Assembly: GCF_009908315.1 (NCBI RefSeq)
Contig: NZ_JAAATW010000002.1
Coordinates: forward strand, 496,001-560,000
DNA length: 64,000 nt
Source of the DNA: Paragemmobacter ruber
GTDB taxonomy: Bacteria; Pseudomonadota; Alphaproteobacteria; Rhodobacterales; Rhodobacteraceae
Reading direction: 5' to 3'
In this document: positions 26,701-34,173 of the stretch, in pieces
How the letters are laid out: every line of letters starts with the position of its first letter
Numbering within the stretch: position 1 is the first letter of the stretch
Position numbers and translations under genes: made by a program
The notes under the pieces: generated by a model
The model's database searches: none
What the model was told of the DNA's origin: nothing
What the model saw: only the letters and a program-made list of their open reading frames with translations

Positions 26701-27166
26701 GGCCGCAGACGGGCAGGCGGCATCAGAGGCCGATGTGGCGGCGGCCTTGCGCGCAGCGGGGGCGGGGGCGGGGCCGGTGAGCCACGATCTGCCGGGGCCC
26801 ACGGGGGAATCGAACCGCCTGACATCGGTGGCGCGTGAGGCGGTGCTGTGTCTGGGCCCGGGGCGCACGGCGGCGGCCGAGCAGGCGGCGGCGCTGCGTG
26901 GTCAGGGCGGGGTTGCGGTGGAGGCGGCGGGGCTGGAGCCTGCGGCGCTGGGGCGGCTGGCGGGCTTTGCCGGGGCGGTCTGGTGGGGCGGGGCAGAGGC
27001 GGGGCGGCCTTACGCGCAGGCGCTGGCGGGCCGGTCGGGGCCGATCCTGCCCTTGATCGGGGGGATGCCGGATCGGGGCCATGCGCGGCTGGAGCGGCAT
27101 GTCTGTATCGACACCACGGCGTCGGGCGGGAATGCGCAATTACTGGTGGAGGTGGCCGGGGCATGA
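23720..27166 (+). CDS. putA: bifunctional proline dehydrogenase / P5C dehydrogenase PutA
   Basis: A 1148-residue enzyme that oxidises proline to glutamate. The PRODH barrel covers about 80-470 (GFNIDAEEADRLALSLEVIEA; RLVKGAYWDAEVKRAQ; YPQFATHNAHTVAAI). The aldehyde dehydrogenase part covers about 520-985, with FACISPWNFPLAIFTGQ, FTGSTETA, the general-base glutamate in IAETGGLNAM and catalytic Cys802 in SAGQRCSALRC. A C-terminal extension follows. No ribbon-helix-helix DNA-binding domain is present, so it is not self-regulating like E. coli PutA. ATGGAGG lies nine bases before the ATG. Confidence 0.96.
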   Translation: MPRDHADTPWTRIEMDSLSDEAALVRRLIEEAGLDAAARARITAAGAGLVRRIRDSVKPGLMEVFLAEYGLSTEEGVALMCLAEALLRVPDAETMDALIEDKIAPSDWGRHLGKSASSLVNASTWALMLTGKVLEDREPGVVGHLRAAVKRLGEPVIRRAVAQAMKEMGRQFVLGETIEAAMKRASELEARGYTYSYDMLGEAARTEGDARRYHLAYSKAITAIAAAAKGADIRANPGISVKLSALHPRYEVAKRARVMAELVPRVRALAGLAKAAGLGFNIDAEEADRLALSLEVIEAVLSDASLAGWDGFGVVVQAYGRRAGAVIDWLYALAERLDRKIMVRLVKGAYWDAEVKRAQVLGLDSFPVFTRKQATDVSYIANARKLLGMTDRIYPQFATHNAHTVAAILEMATDKRAFEFQRLHGMGERLHDLVLTDEGTRCRIYAPVGAHRDLLAYLVRRLLENGANSSFVNQIVNDEVPPEVVAACPLTAMEGMAAVANPALKTGPALFGARVNSRGFDLTDAGHLAAIEAARAPFATQRFEAGPMIAGRPAGGLRVEVRNPATGDLVGHVVQAGAPDVETALRLAEPWAAAVPERAEVLRRVADLYEAEFGAIFALLAREAGKTLADAVAELREAVDFLRYYADGAAGLTAPARGVFACISPWNFPLAIFTGQIAAALAAGNAVLAKPAEQTPLIAGLAVGLMHKAGVPVTALQLLPGEGPVVGRMLTSDPRVGGVCFTGSTETALMIRRAMAAHLDPTAPLIAETGGLNAMLVDSTALPEQAVRDILASSFQSAGQRCSALRCLYVQEDVAETVLEMLSGAMDELALGDPWDLTTDVGPVIDAEAAGTIRDHVAAARAAGRVVKEMAAPVAGTFVGPAVIRVDGIAAMTREIFGPVLHVATFRADEIDRVVDAVNATGYGLTFGLHTRIDDRVQRIVERLRVGNTYVNRNQIGAVVGSQPFGGEGLSGTGPKAGGPDYLTRFTRAEVAQVAADGQAASEADVAAALRAAGAGAGPVSHDLPGPTGESNRLTSVAREAVLCLGPGRTAAAEQAAALRGQGGVAVEAAGLEPAALGRLAGFAGAVWWGGAEAGRPYAQALAGRSGPILPLIGGMPDRGHARLERHVCIDTTASGGNAQLLVEVAGA

Positions 27167-27192
27167 GCTTTGCGGTGGCAGGAGAAGGGGGC

Positions 27193-27244
27193 TGTCTGCC
27201 CCCTCTGGGCGCGCGGCGCCCATTCACCCCCGAGGATATTTGAA
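27193..27244. repeat. GC hairpin plus ATATTT intergenic repeat, variant copy
   Basis: CCCCCTCTGGGCGCGCGG, GGCGCCC and CACCCCCGAGGATATTTGAA lie between putA and the rhomboid gene. AGGGGGC and GCCCCCT just upstream can pair. The CCCCGAGGATATTT section resembles the other CCCCGGGGTATTT-type copies in this window. Confidence 0.45.
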
Positions 27245-27314
27245 CAACGGGGAAGGGGCGGGGGCGGTGGTCACCCTTGACGGGGGGCCGCGCGGCAGGC
27301 CAGCCTAAGGCATC

Positions 27315-28079
27315 ATGTTTCCCATCCGCGATCACAACCCGTCGGGGCGGACGCCCTTTGTCACCTTCACCCTGATCGCGGTGAATGTGATCGTCTTTCT
27401 GTCCTACTGGCTGACGCTGCCGGGCGAGGTGGCGCTGGGGCGGTTTTTCCTGACCTGGGGGCTGGTGCCCGCGCGGATCGGGTTCGGCGATGGCTATGAG
27501 ACCTTCGTCACCTCGATGTTCCTGCACGGGGGGTGGATGCACCTGGCGGGCAACATGCTGTTTCTTTTCATCTTCGGGGACAATCTGGAAGATGAGATGG
27601 GGCATCTGCGCTTTGCGCTGTTCTATCTTCTGTCCGGGCTGGCGGCGGCGGGGCTGCAATTCGCGGCGGAGCCTGCGTCGATGATCCCGATGGTGGGGGC
27701 CTCGGGCGCGATTGCAGGGGTGATGGGGGGGTATCTTCTGCTGTTCCCCAAGGCGAAGGTGGATGTGCTGTTCATCTTCATCGTCTTTTTCCGCATCCTG
27801 CCCATCCCGGCCTGGATCATGCTGGGCCTGTGGTTCGGCTTTCAGGTGATCAATGGCGCGATGGCGCCCGCCGATGTGGGGGGCGTGGCCTATTGGGCGC
27901 ATGCGGGCGGGTTCGTGGCGGGGCTGGTGCTGGCCTTGCCCCTGTGGCTGCGGCGGGGCGGGCCGGCCTTCTGGAGCCGCACGCAGGGGGCGCCGCCGCA
28001 TCCCGAGGTGGCGTACCCTCTGGTGCGGACGCGGGTGCCGCGCATCCGGCGCGGCGGCGGGCCAGGACCGTGGGGATAG
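27315..28079 (+). CDS. rhomboid-family intramembrane serine protease
   Basis: A 254-residue, roughly six-helix inner-membrane protein. The catalytic serine is in MVGASGAIAGVMGGY and the histidine in YWAHAGGFVAGLVL. HGGWMHLAGNMLFLFIFGDN is the conserved HxxxN motif region. The C-terminal 35 residues are basic and proline-rich and cytoplasmic. Substrates are unknown. The gene converges on suhB with three bases between stops. Confidence 0.93.
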   Translation: MFPIRDHNPSGRTPFVTFTLIAVNVIVFLSYWLTLPGEVALGRFFLTWGLVPARIGFGDGYETFVTSMFLHGGWMHLAGNMLFLFIFGDNLEDEMGHLRFALFYLLSGLAAAGLQFAAEPASMIPMVGASGAIAGVMGGYLLLFPKAKVDVLFIFIVFFRILPIPAWIMLGLWFGFQVINGAMAPADVGGVAYWAHAGGFVAGLVLALPLWLRRGGPAFWSRTQGAPPHPEVAYPLVRTRVPRIRRGGGPGPWG

Positions 28080-28082
28080 GGG

Positions 28083-28871
28083 TCAGGCGCCGCGGATGAT
28101 CTTGCGGAAGGGTTCGAAAAGGGCCTCGTTGCCGCAGATGACGGCGCCTTTCTGCAGCGGATCGTCTCCGTCGCGGATGGCCGAGACGAAACCGCCCGCC
28201 TCGCGCACGAGGAGGAGACCCGCCGCGATGTCCCATTCGTTCAACTCGCGTTCCCAGTAGCCGTCGAACCGGCCCGCCGCGACATAGGCGAGGTCGAGCG
28301 AGGCCGCCCCCCAGCGGCGCACGCCCGCGCAGGCGGGCATCAGGCGGGCGAGATCCTGCAGCATCGCAGGCAGTGTGGATTTCGCGCCGAAGGGCACGCC
28401 CGTGGCGAAGACGGCTTCATGCATCTCGCGCCGGCCCGACACGCGCATGCGGCGGTCGTTCATCCAGGCGCCCGCGCCCTTTTCGGCCCAGAACAATTCG
28501 TCCTTGGCCGCGTCATAGACGACGGCCGAGACGATCTCGCCCTTGTGTTCCAGCGCGATGGAGATGGCCCAGTGCGGCATCCCATGCAGGAAATTCGTGG
28601 TGCCATCCAGCGGATCGACGATCCAGCGGCGGGTCGGATCCTGCCCGTCCTGCGCGCCGGTCTCTTCGCCCAGCCAGCCATAGGTGGGGCGCGCGCCGAG
28701 GAGTTCTTCCTTGATCAGGCGTTCGGATTCGCGATCGGCCCGGCTGACGAAATCGCCCGGTCCCTTGGCGGAGACCTGAAGGTTCTCGACCTCGCGGAAA
28801 TCCTTGACGAGCGTGCGGCCCGCCTTGCGGGCAGCCTTGATCATCAGGTTGAGGTTCGCGCTGCCTTGCAT
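28083..28871 (-). CDS. suhB: inositol monophosphatase family protein SuhB
   Basis: A 262-residue Mg2+-dependent phosphatase. The metal-binding signatures are present: GWLGEETG, IVDPLDGTTNFLHGMPHW and NEWDIAAGLLLVREAGG. It hydrolyses inositol 1-phosphate and related substrates; in E. coli SuhB also takes part in rRNA transcription antitermination. Length is typical. Confidence 0.92.
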   Translation of the reverse strand: MQGSANLNLMIKAARKAGRTLVKDFREVENLQVSAKGPGDFVSRADRESERLIKEELLGARPTYGWLGEETGAQDGQDPTRRWIVDPLDGTTNFLHGMPHWAISIALEHKGEIVSAVVYDAAKDELFWAEKGAGAWMNDRRMRVSGRREMHEAVFATGVPFGAKSTLPAMLQDLARLMPACAGVRRWGAASLDLAYVAAGRFDGYWERELNEWDIAAGLLLVREAGGFVSAIRDGDDPLQKGAVICGNEALFEPFRKIIRGA

Positions 28872-29072
28872 GGGCGGGCTCCGGGGTGGGTGGGATCAGG
28901 GCAGGGGCATTACACGGGGGAGGCGCGGAAGGGAAGGGGGTGCGGCGCGGCGCGCAGGTCTGGCGTCGAAAAGATCATTTGCGCGACTCATGCGGCAGGT
29001 CCCATCATCACGTCGCCGTGAGCGGCGCCGTTTTCCTGTATGTCGACCCTTACCAGTGCCGGAGGAGTAACG

Positions 29073-30638
29073 ATGGCTGTTGTAACGATTGCGAATGCCG
29101 CGCCGCAGTATCAGTGGTGGCCCGATCTGTTCGAGGTGGATTTTCTGGAGGGAAGCCCTGCGGTCACCCGAGAGGCCACCCGGTTTGCGGTGACATGGAC
29201 GTCACCCGAGTACGGGGTGGTGGAGATCGTGTTCACCGGGAGCGGGCTTGAGTATTCATCCGGCGCTTTCCCGGAAGGCGGCCGGCTGATCGGCGGCACC
29301 ATGGCGGGGTTGACCGTGCGGGTGGGTGGCACGGTCTGGCTGACGGCGACACAGCTCGACAAGTCGGCCGAGGATGTCGATCACATCTGGCTGGGCTGGG
29401 AGCGGCGGGGCCAGTATCGCGAGGGCGATACCTTCGACCTGTGGACCCTGCTTCTGAATGGCAATGACCGGATCAACGGCAGCGACGCCGGCGATGACAT
29501 CATCGCCGGGCGCAATGCGGGCAATGACACGATCTTTGGCGGCGGCGGGCGGGATTTCATCAAGGCCGATGCTGGGAACGATGTGATCGACGGGGGTGAT
29601 GACCGCGACACTTATGCGATGACCGAAAGTTTCTTTGACATTTCGGCCTTTCGCGGGGCGGTGATCAATCTTGCCACGGGCACCGCCATCGACAGTTGGG
29701 GCGGGACGGATACGCTGACCAACATCGAGCGGGTGCAGGGGTCGCGGCTTTCGGATCAGTTCACGGGATCGGCGGCGGATGAGCAGTTTTCGGGTCTGAA
29801 AGGGCGCGACACCATCGTGGGGGGCGCGGGCAACGACATGGCGCGCTATGACCGGGATGCCGAATATGGCGGCCTGCGCGGCGTCACCGTGAACCTGACG
29901 ACCGGGCAGGCGCGGGACGGCTGGGGGCAGTTGGACACGCTGAGCGGGATCGAGAATGTCTATGGCACGCGGCGGGCGGACACGATCACCTGCAATGCGG
30001 CCAACAATTACATCATCGCCGATGACGGCGTGGACGTGATCGACGGGCGCGGCGGTTCCGATACGGTGGAATTCTGGAGCGACTTCGTCACATCGGGCGC
30101 GGTGGTGGATCTGTCGCGGGCCTCTGGGCAGGTGCGCAACGATGGCTTTGGCAATGTCGAGACGCTGGTCAGCATCGAGAATCTGTATGGCACCTTCCGC
30201 AATGACAGCCTGACGGGCAGCAGCGGTGCGAACTTTCTGGAAGGCGATGACGGTGCGGATACGCTGTCGGGCGGGGGCGGGGCGGATACGCTGGTCGGGG
30301 GCGGCGGATCGGATCGGCTGACTGGCGGGGGCGGTGCGGATGATTTCCGCTTCAACACATGGGACGGCAACCCTTTTGGGGCGGATCGTATCACGGATTT
30401 CGTCACGGGCGTGGATGATCTGGTCTTTGATACCGCGGATTTCGCCGGGATGGATACCACGTTGCGCTTCGTCAACGGCACGCAGGCCGGGGGAAGCGGT
30501 GCGTCGTGGTTCTATTTCGACACGGCGACGGATCGCCTGTTCTGGGATCGTGACGGGATCGGCGGGGAGGCGGCGGTGCTGATCGCCACGCTGACCGGGG
30601 TGAACAGCCTGCAGGCGTTTGACTTCGAGCTGCTTTAG
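29073..30638 (+). CDS. RTX-type calcium-binding repeat protein
   Basis: A 521-residue acidic, glycine-rich protein, probably exported by a type I system. Residues about 1-125 form a non-repetitive domain (QYQWWPDLFEVDFLEGSP). RTX-type nonapeptides start near 130 (NDRINGSDAGDDIIAGRNAG) and are densest near 395-430 (GADTLSGGGGADTLVGGGGS). The C-terminal part, ADRITDFVTGVDDLVFD with DRLFWDRDGIGG, resembles type I secretion targets. GGAGGAG six bases before the ATG fixes the start. No hydrolase motif is recognised, and no ABC exporter gene is adjacent. Confidence 0.85.
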   Translation: MAVVTIANAAPQYQWWPDLFEVDFLEGSPAVTREATRFAVTWTSPEYGVVEIVFTGSGLEYSSGAFPEGGRLIGGTMAGLTVRVGGTVWLTATQLDKSAEDVDHIWLGWERRGQYREGDTFDLWTLLLNGNDRINGSDAGDDIIAGRNAGNDTIFGGGGRDFIKADAGNDVIDGGDDRDTYAMTESFFDISAFRGAVINLATGTAIDSWGGTDTLTNIERVQGSRLSDQFTGSAADEQFSGLKGRDTIVGGAGNDMARYDRDAEYGGLRGVTVNLTTGQARDGWGQLDTLSGIENVYGTRRADTITCNAANNYIIADDGVDVIDGRGGSDTVEFWSDFVTSGAVVDLSRASGQVRNDGFGNVETLVSIENLYGTFRNDSLTGSSGANFLEGDDGADTLSGGGGADTLVGGGGSDRLTGGGGADDFRFNTWDGNPFGADRITDFVTGVDDLVFDTADFAGMDTTLRFVNGTQAGGSGASWFYFDTATDRLFWDRDGIGGEAAVLIATLTGVNSLQAFDFELL

Positions 30639-30663
30639 CTCGGGCAGGTCAGGCAGGAAGGGG

Positions 30664-30694
30664 AAGGGCGGCCCTCGCGGCCGCCCTTTTCCTT
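30664..30694 (+). terminator. intrinsic terminator after the RTX gene
   Basis: AAGGGCGGCC (30664-30673) pairs perfectly with GGCCGCCCTT (30679-30688) across a five-base loop, followed by TTCCTT. It lies 26 bases past the stop and separates the RTX gene from the zinc-regulated unit. Confidence 0.85.
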
Positions 30695-30743
30695 GGCCGT
30701 GCGGGTGGGGGGGCTGGACAGGGCCGACAGGCTGCGGCATGTG

Positions 30744-30758
30744 TGTTATAGTATAACA
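30744..30758 (+). promoter_or_regulatory. Zur-type operator
   Basis: TGTTATAGTATAACA is a perfect 15-bp palindrome (7-1-7) ending 15 bases before the ATG of the COG0523 GTPase. It matches the alphaproteobacterial Zur-box form TGTTATA-N-TATAACA. Position over the ribosome site or promoter predicts repression under zinc sufficiency. Confidence 0.8.
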
Positions 30759-30773
30759 TACGGAGATACGCCA

Positions 30774-31979
30774 ATGTCGCACGTAGCCCCTGATCCTCGC
30801 CTGCCCGTCACCGTTCTGTCGGGGTTTCTCGGGGCCGGGAAGACCACGCTTCTGAGCCATGTCCTCAACAACCGCCAGGGGTTGCGGGTGGCGGTGATCG
30901 TCAATGACATGGCCGAGGTGAACATCGACGCCGATCTGATCCGGGCGGGGGCGGAACTGCATCAGGCGGAGGAGAAGCTGGTCGAGATGACCAATGGCTG
31001 CATCTGCTGCACCCTGCGCGATGACCTGCTGAGCGAGGTGCGCAAACTGGCCGAGGCTGGGCGGTTCGACCATCTGCTGATCGAATCGAGCGGGATTTCG
31101 GAACCCCTGCCGGTGGCCGCGACCTTTGATTTCCGCGATGCGGAAGGCGTCAGCCTGTCGGATGTGGCGCGGCTGGATACGATGGTGACGGTGGTCGATG
31201 CGATCAACCTGCTGAAGGATTTCTCCAGCCATGATTTTCTGGCCGCGCGGGTGGAGACGCCCGAGGGCGACGGGCGGGCGCTGGTCAACCTGCTGACAGA
31301 GCAGATCGAGTTTTCCAACGTCGTGGTGCTGAACAAGGTGTCGGATGCGGGGCCCGGGCGGGTGGATGCGGCGCGCAAGATCATCGCAGCGCTGAACCCG
31401 GATGCGCGGGTGATCGAAGCCGATCACGGGCGCGTCGATCTGGGCGCGGTGATGGGGACGGGGCTGTTCGATTTCGACCGGGCGGCGGAGCATCCGCTCT
31501 GGGCGAAGGAGTTGTATGGCTTTGCGTCCCATGTGCCGGAGAGCGAGGAATACGGGATCGAAAGCTTTGTCTTCCGGGCGCGGCGGCCCTTTGATCCGGC
31601 GCGCATCCATGCGGTTCTGAACGGTGATCTGCCCGGTGTGATCCGGGCGAAGGGGCATTTCTGGCTGGCCACGCGCCCCGACTGGGCGGCGGAATTCTCG
31701 CTGGCGGGGGCGGTGTCATCCGTCTCGCCGCTGGGGCGGTGGTGGGCGGCGGTGCCTGCGACGCGCTGGCCCCGCAGCGGGGCGGGGCTGGAGGAGGTGC
31801 AGGCACTGTGGGCAGAGCCCTGGGGCGACCGTCGGCAGGAAATCGTCTTCATCGGCCATGGCATGGACCGTGCCGCGATCACGGCGGCACTCGAGGCGGC
31901 GCTGGTGCCGGGCGCGTCCTTCGCGCCCGAGGCATGGGCCGGGATGGCCGATCCCTTCCCGCAGTGGCGGGCGGCATGA
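30774..31979 (+). CDS. COG0523 (CobW/ZigA-like) GTP-binding metallochaperone
   Basis: A 401-residue G3E-family GTPase. Walker A GFLGAGKTTLL is followed by the family metal motif NGCICCTLRDDLL (CxCC), LIESSGISEPLPV and the guanine-specificity loop VVLNKVSDA. The CobW C-terminal domain covers about 270-390 (YGIESFVFRARRPFDPARI). Members behind Zur boxes are thought to deliver zinc to client enzymes during starvation, and the palindrome upstream supports this over cobalamin synthesis. The stop overlaps the next gene by ATGA. Confidence 0.93.
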   Translation: MSHVAPDPRLPVTVLSGFLGAGKTTLLSHVLNNRQGLRVAVIVNDMAEVNIDADLIRAGAELHQAEEKLVEMTNGCICCTLRDDLLSEVRKLAEAGRFDHLLIESSGISEPLPVAATFDFRDAEGVSLSDVARLDTMVTVVDAINLLKDFSSHDFLAARVETPEGDGRALVNLLTEQIEFSNVVVLNKVSDAGPGRVDAARKIIAALNPDARVIEADHGRVDLGAVMGTGLFDFDRAAEHPLWAKELYGFASHVPESEEYGIESFVFRARRPFDPARIHAVLNGDLPGVIRAKGHFWLATRPDWAAEFSLAGAVSSVSPLGRWWAAVPATRWPRSGAGLEEVQALWAEPWGDRRQEIVFIGHGMDRAAITAALEAALVPGASFAPEAWAGMADPFPQWRAA

Positions 31980-32224
31980 GCGGGAACCTGCGCTCGCCCC
32001 GGGCGCAGTGGCGGCGGGGCTGCCCCATGCGGGCGCATGATGCGCTGCCCGCGCCGCTGCGGCTGTGGCTGAAGGAGGCCGCGCTGCCCTGGTCGGCCCA
32101 GAGCGCGCGGCGGGTCTGGGAGCGTGAGGTGCGGCGGTCCGGCGTCGAGGGCGCGCTGCGGCGGCTCGCCGAGGTGGAAGCGGCCACGCTGGCCCGGGAG
32201 CGGGATGAGGTCTGGCGCGCTTGA
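31976..32224 (+). CDS. small uncharacterised protein (DUF6525-like)
   Basis: An 82-residue basic protein: MSGNLRSPRAQWRRGCPMRA, then HDALPAPLRLWLKEAALPWS and a helical Arg/Glu-rich tail. Its ATG overlaps the COG0523 stop (ATGA), so it should be made under the same zinc control. I recall similar short proteins in Rhodobacteraceae as DUF6525; no function is known. Confidence 0.72.
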   Translation: MSGNLRSPRAQWRRGCPMRAHDALPAPLRLWLKEAALPWSAQSARRVWEREVRRSGVEGALRRLAEVEAATLARERDEVWRA

Positions 32225-32227
32225 GTC

Positions 32228-32275
32228 GGGCGTAGGATGGGCCGGGCGTAGGATGGGCAGGACTGCCCATCCTAC
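32228..32275. repeat. GTAGGATGGGC palindromic repeat, double copy
   Basis: GGGCGTAGGATGGGC occurs twice with a 16-base period (32228-32242 and 32244-32258). The second copy forms a perfect 12-bp stem, GTAGGATGGGCA with TGCCCATCCTAC (32264-32275), loop GGAC. A related palindrome is at 58455-58475. It lies between convergent genes and may also terminate both. Confidence 0.75.
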
Positions 32276-32302
32276 CGGGACGCGCACAGCCGGGGCCGCG
32301 GC

Positions 32303-33208
32303 TCAGGAGCGTTGCAGCTTGACCGGTTCGCTGCGGCCGAGGCGCAGGAAATGCGCCATGAAGGGCTTGGCAGCATCCTCTTCCCGCGTCGCGGCATAGA
32401 GGCGGCGGGTGATCGTCTTGGGGCCGAGCGGGCGTGTGATGTAATCGGCATGGCTGCGCACATCGCGCAGCACCCAGTCGGGCAGGACAGCGACGCCCCG
32501 GTTCGATCCCACCAGCATCAGGATGACGGCGGTCAGCTCCACCGGGCGCTGACCGCGCGGTTCGATCCGGGCGGGTGTCAGAAGTTCGGTGAAGATGTCG
32601 AGCTTGTCGCGGGCAACCGGATAGGTGATCAGCACCTCATCGCGGAAATCCTCGGCCCCGACCCAATCCTTCGCTGCCAGCGGGTGGTCCTTGGAGGCCA
32701 CGAAGGTAGGGTGATAATCAAAAAGCGGGTTGTAGACCACGCCATCGAGCCGCACGGGATCGGAGGAGATGACGAGATCCACCTCTTCGCGCAAAAGCGC
32801 GGGGATGGCGTCGAAGGCAAGGCCCGCGCGGATGTCCACGTCCACCTCGGGCCAGGCGTGGCGGAACTGTTCGAGCACCGGGAAGAGCCAGTCGAAACAG
32901 GCATGACATTCGATGGCGATGTGAAGCCGCCCGGTCTTGCCGGATTTCAGGGCGCGGAATTCCTCTTCCAGCGCGTCGATCTCGGGCAGGATGCGTTCGG
33001 CGAGTTTCAGCATCCTGAGCCCGGCCGCGGAAAGGCGCATGGGCTTGGACCGGCGGACGAACAGTTCCATCCCGGCCTGATCCTCAAGCCCTTTCACCTG
33101 ATGCGACAGGGCGGATTGCGTCATGTTCAGGATTTCCGCCGCCCGGGCGAGGCCGCCCGCCTGATGGATGGCGCGGATGGTGCGGAGATGGCGAAACTCG
33201 AGATGCAT
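32303..33208 (-). CDS. metR: LysR-family regulator, MetR-like
   Basis: A 301-residue LysR regulator. The N-terminal HTH covers about 3-62 (LRTIRAIHQAGGLARAAEIL then MTQSALSHQVKGLEDQAGME). The effector domain contains IAIECHACFDWLFPVLEQFR, a sequence characteristic of MetR. It is divergent from metF, the usual MetR arrangement; MetR uses homocysteine as co-effector in E. coli. Confidence 0.88.
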   Translation of the reverse strand: MHLEFRHLRTIRAIHQAGGLARAAEILNMTQSALSHQVKGLEDQAGMELFVRRSKPMRLSAAGLRMLKLAERILPEIDALEEEFRALKSGKTGRLHIAIECHACFDWLFPVLEQFRHAWPEVDVDIRAGLAFDAIPALLREEVDLVISSDPVRLDGVVYNPLFDYHPTFVASKDHPLAAKDWVGAEDFRDEVLITYPVARDKLDIFTELLTPARIEPRGQRPVELTAVILMLVGSNRGVAVLPDWVLRDVRSHADYITRPLGPKTITRRLYAATREEDAAKPFMAHFLRLGRSEPVKLQRS

Positions 33209-33250
33209 TTATGATGCGCCGTTTTCATGTTGATGATGAGTATTATGAAT

Positions 33251-33278
33251 TTGTCTCACATCCCGATTCCTGAGACAA
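33251..33278 (+). promoter_or_regulatory. interrupted dyad in the metR-metF intergenic region
   Basis: TTGTCTCA (33251-33258) and TGAGACAA (33271-33278) are perfect 8-bp inverted arms around a 12-base centre, 28 bases before metF. It may be the MetR operator or form a hairpin in the metF leader. It does not match the SAM riboswitch classes I know. Confidence 0.5.
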
Positions 33279-33306
33279 GGGTGTCCGTGAACAGGAGCCG
33301 CTTGCC

Positions 33307-34173
33307 ATGACCGCACCGCGTATCAGCTTTGAATTCTTCCCGCCGCAGACGCTGGATGCGTCTTTTCGGCTGTGGGAAACGGTGCAGGCCTTGGCCCCGC
33401 TGCGGCCGAATTTCGTGTCGGTGACCTATGGGGCGGGTGGCACCACCCGCAAGCTGACGCATGAGGCGGTGGGAACGATCCACCGCAACTACGGGCTGAA
33501 GGTGGCGGCCCATCTGACTTGCGTGGATGCGACGAAGGCAGAGACGCTCGAAATCGCAGAGGCCTATGCAGCAGCTGGTGTGACGGAGATCGTCGCCCTG
33601 CGCGGCGATGCGCCGAAAGGGGCCGCGCGCTTCACCCCGCATCCCGAGGGCTTTGCCTCCAGCGTCGAACTCGTCGAGGCGCTGGCGCGGACGGGCAAGT
33701 TCACCCTCCGCGTGGGCGCCTATCCCGAGCCGCATCCCGATGCCAAGGACAGCTTTGCCGATGTGGATTGGCTCAAGCGCAAGATCGACGCGGGTGCATC
33801 GAGCGCGATCACCCAGTTCTTCTTCAACGCGGATACGTTCTTCCGCTTTCGCGACGCCTGCGCCCGGGCGGGTATCCACGCGCCGATCATCCCGGGCATC
33901 CTGCCCATCACATCATGGGAGGGGGCGAAGAAGTTCGCTGCGCGCTGCGGGACGCAGGTGCCGGGCGCGCTGGACGATGCCTTCCGCATCGCTGCCCGCG
34001 ACGGGCGCGAGGAGTTGCTGGCGCTGACGCAATGCACCACGCTCTGCGCCCGGCTGATCGAGGGCGGGGTGGAGGATCTGCATTTCTACACCCTGAACCG
34101 CCCCCATCTGACACAGGCCGTGGTGCGGGCGCTGGGCATCAGCCCGGATGTCGCGCTGGAAAAGGTGGCCTAA
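33307..34173 (+). CDS. metF: 5,10-methylenetetrahydrofolate reductase
   Basis: A 288-residue flavoprotein that makes 5-methyl-THF for methionine synthesis. ISFEFFPPQTLDASFRLWET carries the conserved glutamate, FVSVTYGAGGTTR and IVALRGDAPKG follow, and the late QFFFNADTFFRF matches bacterial MetF. It supplies the methyl donor for methionine synthase, possibly involving the corrinoid set at 60850-62506. Confidence 0.96.
   Translation: MTAPRISFEFFPPQTLDASFRLWETVQALAPLRPNFVSVTYGAGGTTRKLTHEAVGTIHRNYGLKVAAHLTCVDATKAETLEIAEAYAAAGVTEIVALRGDAPKGAARFTPHPEGFASSVELVEALARTGKFTLRVGAYPEPHPDAKDSFADVDWLKRKIDAGASSAITQFFFNADTFFRFRDACARAGIHAPIIPGILPITSWEGAKKFAARCGTQVPGALDDAFRIAARDGREELLALTQCTTLCARLIEGGVEDLHFYTLNRPHLTQAVVRALGISPDVALEKVA

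Noticed and set aside
29256-31658. An 800-codon minus-strand frame opposite the RTX and COG0523 genes
   Set aside because: Spans two plus-strand genes with clear families, a terminator and the Zur box; composition is shadow-like.
33209-33306. SAM riboswitch in front of metF
   Set aside because: Only an 8-bp interrupted dyad is visible; the conserved pseudoknot features of known SAM riboswitches were not found.
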